A stretch of DNA of 64,000 nt from Phymatolithon calcareum (lineage: Eukaryota; Rhodophyta; Florideophyceae; Hapalidiales): contig OZ345361.1 of assembly GCA_977006965.1 (NCBI GenBank), positions 1,302,001 to 1,366,000 on the forward strand, read 5' to 3'. Of the stretch, positions 23,697 to 34,614 are shown piece by piece. Position numbers and translations under genes: made by a program. Every line of letters starts with the position of its first letter. Within the stretch, counting starts at the first letter, position 1. Under the pieces are notes generated by a model. That model did no database searches, was not told the origin of the DNA, and saw nothing but the letters and a program-made list of their open reading frames with translations.

Positions 23697-23815
23697 TTTT
23701 TTCTTTCTTTAATGCAGAATGCGTGAATTAACGCCAGAACTAACCCTAGAGTAAGTTCTCCTTGTTCAAATATTGGAGTATATCTACGGGTCTCTCCCTG
23801 GTAAATATTTGAACC
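23697..23815 (-). mobile_element. Short LINE 3' remnant
   Basis: About 115 bp resembling the extreme 3' end of the copies at 15712 and 24015: a TTTCTTTCTTTAATGCAG run followed by the diverged C-terminal coding stretch. It is a severely truncated insertion. Confidence 0.6.
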
Positions 23816-24014
23816 TCTTCTGAGTAAATCTTAAATGGAACAATGAGATACCATGAGCCAACATTGACCGTCCTGTGAGACCTGTGCTGGATGAGGCACC
23901 TTGTCTCCTTTCACGACAGCTGGGCGTGTTTACTAATGGTGTCCACCCCACGAGGGCAACTACACTGTGTAAATCTCTTGTGCAGTTAAGGTGGGAGTAC
24001 GCTCTACCTCTCAC

Positions 24015-25400
24015 GCCTTTCTTTCTTTCTTCAATGCAGAAGGCTTTAGCTTAAAGCGAGAACTTACCCTAAACCAAGTTCTCATTGTTCAAGTATTAGA
24101 GTATCTCTGCTGGTCTCTCCCTGCACATATCTTCTACTGTTTTGCCATGCACACTTCCGATGAATTACCGTCGAGAGGCAGTACGACCAGAACAGTGCAG
24201 GATGAGGTGCTCCATTGTCTCCGTGACGCCGTGCGGGCACATCTTGCACACTGGATCGTAGAGTAGCGGTTCAGCATCGCTGTGTCCATGGTAAAAGCAA
24301 GCCACAATAGGACAACAATTCACTATCGGCTGGTGTAGTACTACCTCTGAACGTTTCTGCGAGATGTATAGATCTTTCAGAAGCGTAGGTAGGGTCATTG
24401 GTTTGCTTCTACAGAGCGGCTTGATAATGGATCGTGTCGCTTCCAAGCGAGAGGTATCGCTTTATGCATCACCAGACTCTATTCCAACATTCCGCGCCGC
24501 GCGAGCTCATCAGCGGCCTCATTCTTCGCGACGCCACAGTGACTCGGTCTCCAAATACACTCTCTTTGAACTCGCGTGAAAATAACCGTTCCATAAGATT
24601 CCATAGATTCCGGACCATGTCATCAAACATCCGCGGATGCCCGTTGAGCGCGTCTATGCAGCGACGGCTGTCAGTGAACCATCTGATGGTGCTGCCGCGC
24701 GAAAGCTGTACTGTTAACATTGCTTGAAATGCATGTATGGTGGCAAATGCCTCCACGTTGAATTAAGAGCCAACAGCCCCAGCGACCAGCGATACTTCTA
24801 TAACAGTTTCCTCGCCGCGCAAAATCAGAATTCCAGTTCCACCGACCTGGTGGGATGGTACGATACATTTTGAGTTTGTCACCATCTTCATCGTACACGA
24901 CAACGCGCTGTTTCGAGGCGGTCAGGGTCATTGAGTTGGCATGCTCGTCTCCGTCGTCGTAGGCCAAGAGGACATCCGGGGATTTGCCGTATAGAGACTC
25001 AAACCGTTTCGCTGCTTCGTGGTTCTGGTAATGGGTAGGGCTGAATTTGCTCAACGTCGCAGTGTACCAGCCTTCATCCCATTTCTCAGAGACTCGTTCT
25101 CCATGATTCAGATCGCAGACAAATTCATGAGGTACTTTTCCGACATTTCGGTCCGTCCATATTTTGATATTCGCTGCTTGCGCTGCATTGCGCTCCAAAA
25201 TAAGAGCTTCTGTCGCAGTGCACTTCTCCTCTGGATCATCCGTCGCCGAAATAGGAGTCGCGGGCGTTAAAAACCGGCTACTAGAGCGGTCCTTCTGGAT
25301 TGGCGGCTGGAGCCCATTGCGTGGGAGCGCGAGGGTCCCTTTCTCCGCCAGATGGTAGGTGCTTGAGTCCCTCCACACCCTATGTTCTGTCTGGAGTTCA
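24015..25400 (-). mobile_element. LINE copy with RNase H and C-terminal zinc motif
   Basis: From the right on the minus strand: a linker related to that at 20661-21161 (LAEKGTLALPRNGLQPP), an RNase H start (IKIWTDRNVG), an RNase H core (IRWFTDSRRCIDALNG), then the C-terminal CKMCPHGVTETMEHL motif and a 3' end at about 24020. Several frameshifts separate these pieces. It is the same family as 19590-21570 and is 5'-truncated. Its 3' 420 bp is nearly identical to 15712-16130. Confidence 0.8.
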
Positions 25401-26561
25401 ACATAATCTCACGCTTTGGACCGCTAAGGTGGCCTCGGAAGTCAGGAATGTTGAATCGATGTTCTTAGGTGAAATCCTTGAAAAGTCAGGAAAAAAATCT
25501 TGGACAGGTGCAGAGCCATGTGTCGCATCCTCCAACCCAAGGGAAGAATAGATGTCTTCGCACGGCACTTGTGCAGAGATTGATAAGAAAACGCGATGCG
25601 CTGATACCAGGTCCAGCAACAGAGCTTGCAAACAAGGAACTTGTTGAAGCGGAGAGAAATATTGTCAACGCGAAAGTAAATGGCTTCTTGTACGAAGCTG
25701 AAAATGAAACGACAGAGAAATAAACATCAAGAAATACCAAAGAACCAAGACATTGGAGGCCGCAAAGGATGCGGAAAAGTCGGAAAAACGACCTATACCC
25801 CACGCGAAAGTTTTGTTACCTCCGCTACTTCTCGTCAACTCAAGACTACATAGAACACTTGTCATCAAGTGGTCATTTAGAATGTTCCCACCAAAGAGCA
25901 CCTCCACCCTCACCGATATCACCGGCCAATGTGGGAAAGATGTTACCGAAGACGTGATACCCTCAGGACATGAAAGAGATTACTTTCCAATCTTAATCGC
26001 TCCTATGGGATATACCTTTCCAATTCCTTCTAAGCACCCCGCTTTTGCTTACCGGAGTCAAATACAAATGCCAGCCATGACACGTGCATCCTCTGTTAGC
26101 AATGATTGGGCATATGGTTGATTCTTTCCAACTATTAGTCACCTGCTTGGAGACATATTTCAGGCACACTCGAAGAGCTCCTTGTCAGGTACCAGATTAC
26201 CGAAGAAGCAACAAGTATGACCGCGCAAGTATGGGAGTGCATCGAACACCTAACGATGTGAACGGTAAGATCACAAAGAGCCGAGAAGAGGACATCTTCT
26301 CCCGGATAATGAAATTACTCGCAAAGGAATTGTCCGTGAAGAAGGTCGAGCGCTTTGAATGCGTGTTCTGGATACGCGAAATATTTCAGATATATTGAAG
26401 AAAAGTCGTCTTCCCTCCTGGTTGAAAACTGCGCATGTGTTTTGCATTGATGTTAGTTCAATGCAAGGGGAAGAAAGATGACACTAACCTGCGGCTATGT
26501 TTAAAAGAGTGTTCAAAAGGGCAACTCCGCGCGAGACTCGCCCATCACAGAGGAATTCCTC
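25401..26561. other. Gene-poor stretch with a possible plus-strand RT remnant
   Basis: Around 26380-26480 the plus strand reads RLPSWLKTAHVFCID after frame adjustment. That resembles the opening motif of LINE reverse transcriptases (P-x-x-W-K-x-A). The rest is not recognisable. It ends against the 3' end of the PLP-homeostasis gene. Confidence 0.35.
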
Positions 26562-27419
26562 CTACTTCCCCCCATTCGCAGAGATACGCACTGCAGCAAC
26601 ATCCTTGGGATACTCCCGTGCACCAAAAATAAGACTGCCTACACGCACCACTGTACTCCCAGACCGTACAGCCGCCTCAAAATCGCCGCTCATGCCCATG
26701 GAAAGCTCAAGCTCTTCCTCAGGCACACCCATGCTCTGCGCTACCCTTGAGCGCGCTTCACGCAAAATGTTGAACCCACGCGTCTCACCAATCTTTCCAA
26801 TAGCCATGAGCCCACGGAATCGCAGTCGATCACACTCGTCCCGCACAACGCGAACAAGCGCGTCAATTTCATCCACAGCACAACCTGCCTTACTGCCCTC
26901 ATCATCGACATTCACCTGCACTAGGACATCGAGACTGGATCTGCTCTCACGTTCTGCTGCACGTTGCAATGCGCGAGCAATTCGGTCACGGTCCACCGTT
27001 TGAACGCACGCAAGGTTCGGCACGCGTAGCAGCGCACCAGCCTTATTCGCTTGTAGTGCACCGATGAAATGCCATCGCACATCGTCCGGCAGTTCTGCTG
27101 CTTTTCCCACTAACTCCTGAACGTAGTTCTCCCCAAAGTCAAGCTGCCCTGCCGAGTACGCCACAGCTACCGCACTCGCAGGCTTGGTTTTTGACACCGC
27201 GATTAGTGTCGGTGGTGAACCAGTTGCGCCGGCTGGCCGCGCCGCCGCTATTCGAGCGCGCACAGATTCTAACGCAGACTTCATCCCGCCAGCATCCGCA
27301 CTTGACGCCATTCTCGCGCAGAAGCGCCGTTGTAATATGCGCCCGGGCAAGGCTGCCGCGAGTCCAAAGGCAGGTACTGCGCACAGATGGCCTGCTCGAC
27401 CTCCGCGCATGCTGCACAA
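26562..27419 (-). CDS. PLPBP: PLP homeostasis protein (YggS/PROSC family)
   Basis: This 285-residue protein binds pyridoxal phosphate and buffers it in cells. Family blocks in order: LIAVSKTKP with the PLP lysine (Lys77), FGENYVQEL, WHFIGALQANK, QTVDRDRIA, LVQVNVDDEGSKAGC, RFRGLMAIGKIG, and the C-terminal LSMGMSGDFEAAVRSGSTVVRVGSLIFG. The first Met gives a leader of about 36 residues rich in Arg and small residues that could target an organelle. A second Met at 27311 (MASSADAGG) would give the cytosolic size, so dual targeting by alternative starts is possible but unproven. There are no introns. A perfect 17-bp-arm palindrome begins 20 bp upstream of the first ATG. Confidence 0.92.
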   Translation of the reverse strand: MCSMRGGRAGHLCAVPAFGLAAALPGRILQRRFCARMASSADAGGMKSALESVRARIAAARPAGATGSPPTLIAVSKTKPASAVAVAYSAGQLDFGENYVQELVGKAAELPDDVRWHFIGALQANKAGALLRVPNLACVQTVDRDRIARALQRAAERESRSSLDVLVQVNVDDEGSKAGCAVDEIDALVRVVRDECDRLRFRGLMAIGKIGETRGFNILREARSRVAQSMGVPEEELELSMGMSGDFEAAVRSGSTVVRVGSLIFGAREYPKDVAAVRISANGGK

Positions 27420-27438
27420 TTCGTCTGCCTGCGTTTTG

Positions 27439-27474
27439 GTCGCGATTCATTTCTCAGGAGAAATGAATCGCGAC
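27439..27474. repeat. Perfect palindrome, 17-bp arms, 2-nt centre
   Basis: GTCGCGATTCATTTCTC at 27439-27455 is followed by AG and its exact reverse complement at 27458-27474. It lies 20 bp upstream of the longer start of the PLP-homeostasis gene, so it is in the promoter or the 5' leader. As RNA it would fold into a strong hairpin close to that start codon. Confidence 0.9.
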
Positions 27475-28225
27475 TAAATTTTGGCTGGATTTAAGAAGCT
27501 GATTTGACGTCCAATAACACCTGATCTATTGATGTATCATACGGCTAATGATTGGGCTTCTGAGGGATCATATTGATATCAATATGATTTTTGTCTCTAC
27601 GGGGCACAGGGCAAAGAAAACCGCAACTGGGGCATGGATGTTATCCTAAATCAAAGCACCATACCGCGCATTCAACACTTATCCGCCAGTATTGCACTCA
27701 AAAGTCGCTGAGCTTTAAGCCATTCATCCAATTTCCCCTGTCATCAGCGTAATTGGATAAGTAGTTGGGAGAACGTCGAAGTCACAAATGAAATGGTATT
27801 CATTTTTGAAGCTCTCAAACGCACCACATGTTACTACCGCATTCCTCAGATGCAACATAAAATAAATCAGAGCAGCACTGGGTCTAGAGTAGTAAATTCT
27901 TCTTCTATTTTTGGACCTGCACCATGCCTGCGAGGGCGAAAGAATTGCGACGTAGCCACAGTCAAGGGCGCAATCACTGTCAACAACGTGCTTTATTTCG
28001 TAAGCTACCTCGACGTGGCACTCAACTCCCAAGAGGGTAAAAGGTCTCTCTAAAAACATTGTAGATTTTTGCAAGTTAAGGACGAAGACGAACTGAACGA
28101 TTACAACGATGCTGATGGGTGTTTCGAAAAACAGTAAATGTTTAGAACAAGGAATCAGAAAAATGTCCAAATATCTTATAATGACCAGTGTCAAGGGAAA
28201 TTACGATTCAAGAAGCTACTAAACG
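27475..28225. other. Gene-poor stretch, possible copia-like remnant
   Basis: The plus strand at about 27890-28135 reads CDVATVKGAITVNNVLYFVSYLD. This resembles the protease to pre-integrase region of Ty1/copia polyproteins (the ...LxNVLYVP... motif). It is short and lacks flanking domains. Nothing else is recognised. Confidence 0.3.
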
Positions 28226-28437
28226 TTGAAGTGTAAAATTTTTAGTCGTTCTCACGACTTTAATATCGCACTCGCTGCAGTATGTTTTTTCACTGTGAAA
28301 AGTGACGACATGAAGATTAAAGGAGAATGCTACAGACGAGCCCCGCAGGGACCGCTAATAAACCCCGCGCTTTTCAACGTAATCATGGATAACCTAGGAG
28401 AGAAGATCTCGCACGTGCCGCTGCAACGCGTCACATA
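28226..28437 (+). pseudogene. LINE reverse transcriptase, left part, interrupted by the foldback element
   Basis: The plus strand encodes RRAPQGPLINPALFNVIMDN, the RT block just before the catalytic FADD box (P-Q-G-x-P-L-x-P-x-L-F-N). The frame runs to 28437, where the foldback element starts after a TA. The next RT block resumes at 37548 in the same frame. This is an older plus-strand LINE that served as the insertion target. Confidence 0.75.
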
Positions 28438-28617
28438 CTGTGCCATCTCACTGTAAATCTGAAATCGCAGTGTATCTGTCTCTTGTTGACGAACAAGACA
28501 GTGGCTTGCAAATGTGAGCTCGGTCAATGGCGAAACAAGAAGGCTAAGAATGACACTGGCAGCACACGACTTAGGGGAGATGCTATAGAGCGACCACCTC
28601 GGGAGGTGAACCGCAAG

Positions 28618-29905
28618 TTTTTTTATTTTTTTATTCAAGTTTATTTAAAAGCCCCACAGACTTCCGAAGATATGGGCGAGGCTTCCTCTGATGCTACCTA
28701 CCTTTGTGCAGCTCACGAAACGCCCACTAGAATCGCGGACGGGAAAACTCAGGATTCAAAGTAATCCTATCTCAGTCCTCTACAGGATTGCTGGTGCTTG
28801 GACTCGACCGCTTTTTTCCTTGCCTTATGCGAATCAATACAGGCCTTCTTCGTTCTCCATGCGTTCTATGAGTGTCTTGCTAAATAGTAAGAGCTCATCT
28901 AGCGCCTTTTCTGCTTCTAGTCGTTTTTCTCCTTCGAGGTCGTACCCTGCTAGCGTGCTTTCAAGGGTCTCCATATGCTCTCTGGCTCTTGTGCCGAATT
29001 CTTCGGCCATACTTGTTGTTGACACCTGTGGGAATCTTCCGCAGGCATACTGCAGTGCGAGTTGTCTGTGCTTCACCTTGGGGAACTTGAGTATTGCTGG
29101 CAATTCACTTGTCTTATCGTATGGAATCTTCCTTTTCCGCTTCGATTCTAGGCGGTCTCCTTCCATTTCCAGAAATTTAGATCGAAGTGTTTGTGAAGAC
29201 TGGTTTGTTTGGATATGCTTTACAGCTTCACCAAACGGCTCTCTGGTTTCCATCCCGGCGATATCTTTCCTTGTGTACTGCAATTCATGGTTGTTTCTGC
29301 TTTCGGGCACTTCATTTGGATACATACGTTCCTTCTCCTTGTTCCTTCTCCTTGTTTCTTCTCAGCATTTTGAAGGCCAAGATTTCTCGACGATGTGGGG
29401 CCGTCTGGATCCGGCACAGGAGACGGAGCCTGTCCGTTCTTCCTCGGGCCAGTGGCCCGAATACTTGATTGAAGAATCTTGTTTCTACTTCCTTGACGGC
29501 ATTTTGTACGTCTTCTGACCAGGGCGTTAAGTACTCCCAGCGTGGCTGTACTAGCGCCTTGTATATCTGAATACACCTCTGTATACTTAACCCTTTCTTG
29601 AACACTCCCAGTGTACGCAATTCGTACACGGCCGTCCTTGCTTTCTTTAGTCGTTGCATCATTAGCGTATCTGTGACTCCTCCGGGGTCTAGGGATACTC
29701 CAAGATATGTGACCTCCGGAACGTGTGCCAAAACCTTGTTCGCGAGCTTGAATGTCTTGCCCAATGTTTCCTCTGATTCGAGGACTTTGCATTTCCTTTG
29801 TGCCCATTGGGTAGCTACATCCAATAGTCCCTGCAATGCAGCGTGGGATTTCGCAGAGAGAAGAACATCGTCTGCAAAAAGGATAGCCGGAACTTCAGCC
29901 CAGGT
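28618..29905 (-). mobile_element. 5'-truncated LINE inserted in the left arm, 13-bp target duplication
   Basis: The element is absent from the right arm at 37380/37381, which gives a clean empty site. The target duplication is GGTGAACCGCAAG at 28605-28617 and GGTCAACCGCAAG at 29906-29918 (one change). On the minus strand it ends in an A-rich tail (28618-28635 is T-rich on plus), as expected for target-primed reverse transcription. The protein begins near the RT catalytic box (EVPAILFADDVLL) and runs through YLGVSLDPGG, the RT thumb and a C-terminal extension without RNase H. A frameshift near 29320-29340 lies in a GAGAAGGAAC-type repeat. It is a different LINE family from the copies at 11-25 kb. 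Confidence 0.88.
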
Positions 29906-31132
29906 GGTCAACCGCAAGTGTTTGCTCGTAACAACGGACAGACCCGATAGTCGAAATAATCACGGAATGCGAGGCACCAAGAGCTCGCTAAGTTGGATCA
30001 CTGACTTGCGGGTGCGTGTCGCGTGCGTATCGCGGCAGCTGTTAGACCTGACAGTGATAGGATAGTGTTGGTACTCGTGGGGTGTGATAATCAAGTAGGT
30101 TGGAGAATCCTATAGCATAAAAGACACAGCTCATCGCAGCGTGTAAGGATCGCATCTCAAGCAAGTCTCAATTGGCGAGAGCGAGCCGACCCTAAGAGTA
30201 CAACAAATTGTAAGTTCAATGGCTTCGTCGTTCGTACCGCTTTGAGTTGCTACGTCTCTACTTCTGTGACTATCATTCTTAGCATTTACATCCCTATCAA
30301 TCGGCGGGCGTTCCCTATCGATCAACAGGCAAGTAAACCACAACTTGTTTCCACGCCGTGACATTTCAGCATTGAACCAAGTTTCACGACCGTCTCCATT
30401 GCGCTCATTGAATGATGGTTTCTACACGTGTAGCAAGACATCTGGCTGACCTTCACTGTTTACTCTCCAGGATTTATTGCACCATACCATTTTGAGACTC
30501 ACAGATATGCCGCTCTATCACTGTCTTTCCCACCGTTTTTTCTCTTCATGCTAGCTCCCGCCCAGAACTTCGGATTTGACGTCGTAAATTATAAGAGAGA
30601 AGATTACTGTGGTCGTTGATCGCGCCTTCCTCTGGATGTAGCTCCCGCACAATATCTTGGTGTCCCTTCCGTTGATAACTCTTTGGCCGCCGTTGCATGG
30701 TGCAATGTACGCTAGATGACTGCTGCTGTGTCGCACGCAAGACAGTGGGACAACCCAAAGAAGAATATGTGCAACATAGAGTTTACTAAACGTTCAACAT
30801 GGGTGGTGCACATCCATCTTTCTTTGATGCAGCAAGTGCGGCGCAGAGTCTGTTGATAAAGCTGATCCCTGGTGATAACCAGTGTCCTTTCGGATTTACC
30901 AGGCAAAAGCATACATACTTGAAACCCTGTGACACGTTATTGTTGTCATTAGCCGGAACGGAAAATAGAACTTTGCATCTTATAAGCCTTTGTACTGATA
31001 GCGGCTATAGAGTCTCACGACGTTAAGAAAACAATGTTTTGCATACCGTCCACCATGAAGGATCTTATTTGAACTTGTCAACGACCAGGGAATATCAAGT
31101 GAGCGAATAGCAAGCACTGTCTCATACTGTAG

Positions 31133-31138
31133 TTTATT
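31133..31138 (-). terminator. Poly(A) signal of the left-arm phospholipase gene
   Basis: AATAAA on the minus strand, about 73 bp past the stop codon. It is the exact mirror of 36148-36153. Confidence 0.5.
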
Positions 31139-31210
31139 GAAGAGCTTTGTTTAGCATTCGAAGCCTAAGAATGTCTAAAATGTAATGGGGTAACCACCAG
31201 TGGACGGCAC

Positions 31211-32671
31211 TCACATCTTCTTCTCATTGTACAGTGCAACGAGCCAGCTGGCGACATAATCTGGCCCAGCCCGGAGCACCTTTCCGATGGCTTCGTTCAC
31301 ATCAGCGTGATTTGCAAAGCACTTTCCAATGAACGGAAGTGGCGCGACAGAGTTTTTGATGGTACATGCGCCTGTCTGCGCCATCAGTACATCCATCATC
31401 TCCCTTCCATATTGGTTCGACTCTTTCGCCAGAGTGACAAACACATCCGAAGTTCCCTTGCCGACAAACCGGTTTTTCCAAGCTGCAGTAGGCTTGTAAT
31501 TGTTTTGAATGAATGGCACATATGCTTCAACATAAGGATGTAGAAGTAGTGGCATTTGCAACCCGCTGAAGCCGTTGGTGTGCATCGGCATGGTCATGTC
31601 AGTCAGATAATGAAGCGCAGCGCCAATGTTGGCGCAGGCATCCAACTTTTCTTGGAAGCGGGGCACTTGTCCAACTTTTTGCTTCACCTTCACAAACGCA
31701 TTATTTCCGGAATCATACACGTCCCCAGTACTGTAGGTGAGGTACGCGGTAGTCTTGCCCGTCCAGTCCACTTTTCTGGGATTGTAGAAATGCGCGCCTT
31801 GTGTACTTGTGTACGGAGCATCCGCTTTCTCAGAGGCGTCTTCATCCCACAAGCCCGCCTCCCAGGATGTCCTGCAATTCTCGTAGAAGGAGACAACTTC
31901 TGGCTTGGCGGTGCGTAGCAAGTCCAGACCGCGGTTAACCATCCATAGATGAGTGTTTCCTCTCCACTTGAGGTTGTGCTTGCAGGTGGACACTGCAGTT
32001 CTTGTGGAGCCTGCAGGGCATTTGATGTAACACAATCCACCGTAGTACTCACGGTCCGAATAGCATTTGCAGCATTTCGGATAACAGCGCCCACCGCTTC
32101 TGACTTCATCGCTATTGCAGCTCATGCTACTCGATCCGAGGGTGGAAACTGGTCTATGGCACCACTCTCCGGTATTCGTATAGCCCGAATTACATGTTTT
32201 GTAGCAGCGCCCTGTCGACTTGTTGAGGAAGTAGCCGGACGGGCAGCTCATGTGACCCGAGGACAGTGTCTTCGCCCACCTCTGACAATGACATCCCATG
32301 TTTGTGTAGCCGCTCTTGCAGCCGCATTTGCTCCAGATTGTCGTGCAGCACTTTGTGTACGAATGCGGACCGCGATAGCAGGTGAGACCTGTATTAGTGT
32401 AGCCGGAAGGGCAATTGGCGACGCGGGAAGGGGCGGAATATTGATGGGCACCGCGAGTGCATGTGACCCCAAAGTTGGTATAACCGGTTGGACAGTCTGC
32501 TACGCGACCGGGAAGTTGGGAGTTTGCGTACTTGGGTACAGTCTCGAGCACATTGAATGACTCTTTGCCGCCGTTGCACTCCGAGTGCTTACAAGTGCTG
32601 GGGCCAGCATCCCACGCATGTGAGAGACCAACAAAGAGGGCGGTAACGAGGAGAAGGTTGTATTGCTTCAT
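31211..32671 (-). CDS. Secreted zinc-dependent phospholipase C-like protein, left-arm copy
   Basis: This copy encodes the same 486 residues as the right-arm gene at 34615-36075. Residues 1-19 are a signal peptide. Residues about 27-230 hold roughly eight Cys-rich repeats with the pattern C-P-S-G-Y-T-N-x-G-x-x-C. Residues 240-486 match the zinc-dependent phospholipase C/P1-nuclease fold. All expected metal-ligand positions are present: His241 (THLWMVNRGLD), Asp284, His294 (GAHFYNP), His354 and Asp358 (ALHYLTDMTMPMH), His364, His378 and Glu382. The family hydrolyses phospholipid head groups outside the cell. Having the Cys-rich repeats ahead of the catalytic domain is unusual. There are no introns. 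TATAAATA lies on the minus strand at 32767-32774. The ORF is intact and identical to its partner, so it is potentially functional. Confidence 0.8.
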   Translation of the reverse strand: MKQYNLLLVTALFVGLSHAWDAGPSTCKHSECNGGKESFNVLETVPKYANSQLPGRVADCPTGYTNFGVTCTRGAHQYSAPSRVANCPSGYTNTGLTCYRGPHSYTKCCTTIWSKCGCKSGYTNMGCHCQRWAKTLSSGHMSCPSGYFLNKSTGRCYKTCNSGYTNTGEWCHRPVSTLGSSSMSCNSDEVRSGGRCYPKCCKCYSDREYYGGLCYIKCPAGSTRTAVSTCKHNLKWRGNTHLWMVNRGLDLLRTAKPEVVSFYENCRTSWEAGLWDEDASEKADAPYTSTQGAHFYNPRKVDWTGKTTAYLTYSTGDVYDSGNNAFVKVKQKVGQVPRFQEKLDACANIGAALHYLTDMTMPMHTNGFSGLQMPLLLHPYVEAYVPFIQNNYKPTAAWKNRFVGKGTSDVFVTLAKESNQYGREMMDVLMAQTGACTIKNSVAPLPFIGKCFANHADVNEAIGKVLRAGPDYVASWLVALYNEKKM

Positions 32672-32766
32672 AGTTCAGTTGCACTGGCTTCTGCCGAGCT
32701 CGAAGAGGGATGTGCCGCTTGGTGATGTGTTTGTTAATGATGGAACCGTAAGACCAAAGGTGGGAG

Positions 32767-32774
32767 TATTTATA
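32767..32774 (-). promoter_or_regulatory. TATA box of the left-arm phospholipase gene
   Basis: TATAAATA on the minus strand, 96 bp upstream of the ATG. It mirrors 34512-34519. Confidence 0.6.
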
Positions 32775-33368
32775 CTTGTTCGAACAGCTTTTCGTGCGAA
32801 AACCCCTATCCGATTTCGAAACAGAACGAGAGACGAACAAGCTTGGAAGCCCGCTGTTCTTTGGATAATTGAAAACAGAAGCTCAGGTCAACATTACAAT
32901 GACACAGACGCTTTTCGCTATAGTAAGTGTGCTGTAAAGTTCAAAGGTCCCCATAGATAGCCGTTTCCTTTGGGCCTTCTTTCATCTGAAGAAAACCGCA
33001 GAAGGATACTGCCCAGAACTACAGTAGTCTTGTGAAGATCAGCAGGAAGAGGGCCAGATCTGGGAATGGTAAATCTCCGAAAAACCAGAAGCGAATTAAC
33101 ACATGATCCGTACTGAGTTTGACGCAAGCGATGTTGCTGACTAGAAGAATTCCCATTAATGGGATTAAGCCGTAACAGCTGTTTGGCTGTCAGTCCTGAC
33201 TAATAAAAAAGCAGATGTCTTAGTTTGTAATGAAAAAGGTTGTGCTGCAGCACAGCCTTTATTACAAATTACTGTCCGTCACGACGTATGATATGCAACT
33301 CTTTCTAATGACAATGCTGCCTACGATGCCTGATTGTATGATACGTTTTTCAAGGCTGCTTCTGTCAT

Positions 33369-33917
33369 CGAGTATATATTTCCGAGTTTGTGCGCCTCCG
33401 TGGCTCTTGAGCTCCACTCCGCGCAATATAGTATCCTGTGACGACCTGTGGATCTTTGCACTTGGGGGACAATCGGGAGGCAAGCCATTCCTGGCTTCCA
33501 GGGCCCTTGCGGGGACACTCCATATTGTCTATAGAAACCAATTGGATTTCAAACTTTTCAAAACAGAGGTAATTTTAAGCAAAAGTTAACAAATTTTTCT
33601 AGGCCGAGGTAAAACTCGCAGATTTTGCGTGAGAAAGGAACTTGGACCAGCTTTGTCCTTTGCGCAATTACTCTTCGGTTTCTAGTGCGCACATCCATGT
33701 TGCAGTGCAATTATTGTGTGATCCAATGGTTTCTGTCGACGATACAGAGTGTCCCCGCAATGGCCCTGGGGGCCAGGAATGGCTTGTCCCCCAAGCGTCC
33801 CCCGTATCCAAATATCCATAAGTCATCAAAAGATATTGCGAGGAGTGAAGCTCAGCTCTAAGATCCACGGAGGTTCGCAAACTCACGAATTAATGTCCGC
33901 GGACAATATTATGCTCA
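33369..33917. repeat. Diverged core of the foldback element
   Basis: The two halves of this stretch are still recognisable inverted copies (for example the blocks around GAGTGTCCCCGCAA and ATGGCTTG), but with many substitutions and indels, unlike the flanking identical arms. No gene is seen. It separates the two outward-reading gene copies. Confidence 0.75.
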
Positions 33918-34511
33918 ATGACAGAAGCAGCCTTGAAAAACGTATCATACAATCAGGCATCGTAGGCAGCATTGTCATTAGAAAGAGTTGCATATCATAC
34001 GTCGTGACGGACAGTAATTTGTAATAAAGGCTGTGCTGCAGCACAACCTTTTTCATTACAAACTAAGACATCTGCTTTTTTATTAGTCAGGACTGACAGC
34101 CAAACAGCTGTTACGGCTTAATCCCATTAATGGGAATTCTTCTAGTCAGCAACATCGCTTGCGTCAAACTCAGTACGGATCATGTGTTAATTCGCTTCTG
34201 GTTTTTCGGAGATTTACCATTCCCAGATCTGGCCCTCTTCCTGCTGATCTTCACAAGACTACTGTAGTTCTGGGCAGTATCCTTCTGCGGTTTTCTTCAG
34301 ATGAAAGAAGGCCCAAAGGAAACGGCTATCTATGGGGACCTTTGAACTTTACAGCACACTTACTATAGCGAAAAGCGTCTGTGTCATTGTAATGTTGACC
34401 TGAGCTTCTGTTTTCAATTATCCAAAGAACAGCGGGCTTCCAAGCTTGTTCGTCTCTCGTTCTGTTTCGAAATCGGATAGGGGTTTTCGCACGAAAAGCT
34501 GTTCGAACAAG

Positions 34512-34519
34512 TATAAATA
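34512..34519 (+). promoter_or_regulatory. TATA box of the right-arm phospholipase gene
   Basis: TATAAATA, 96 bp before the ATG at 34615. With a downstream poly(A) signal it suggests that each gene copy has its own complete RNA polymerase II transcription unit inside the arm. Confidence 0.6.
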
Positions 34520-34614
34520 CTCCCACCTTTGGTCTTACGGTTCCATCATTAACAAACACATCACCAAGCGGCACATCCCTCTTCGAGCTCGGCAGAAGCC
34601 AGTGCAACTGAACT

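Noticed and set aside
33230-33589. ORFs in the core of the foldback element (for example 33230-33589 plus).
   Set aside because: No domain motifs, not conserved between the two diverged halves, and no start context.
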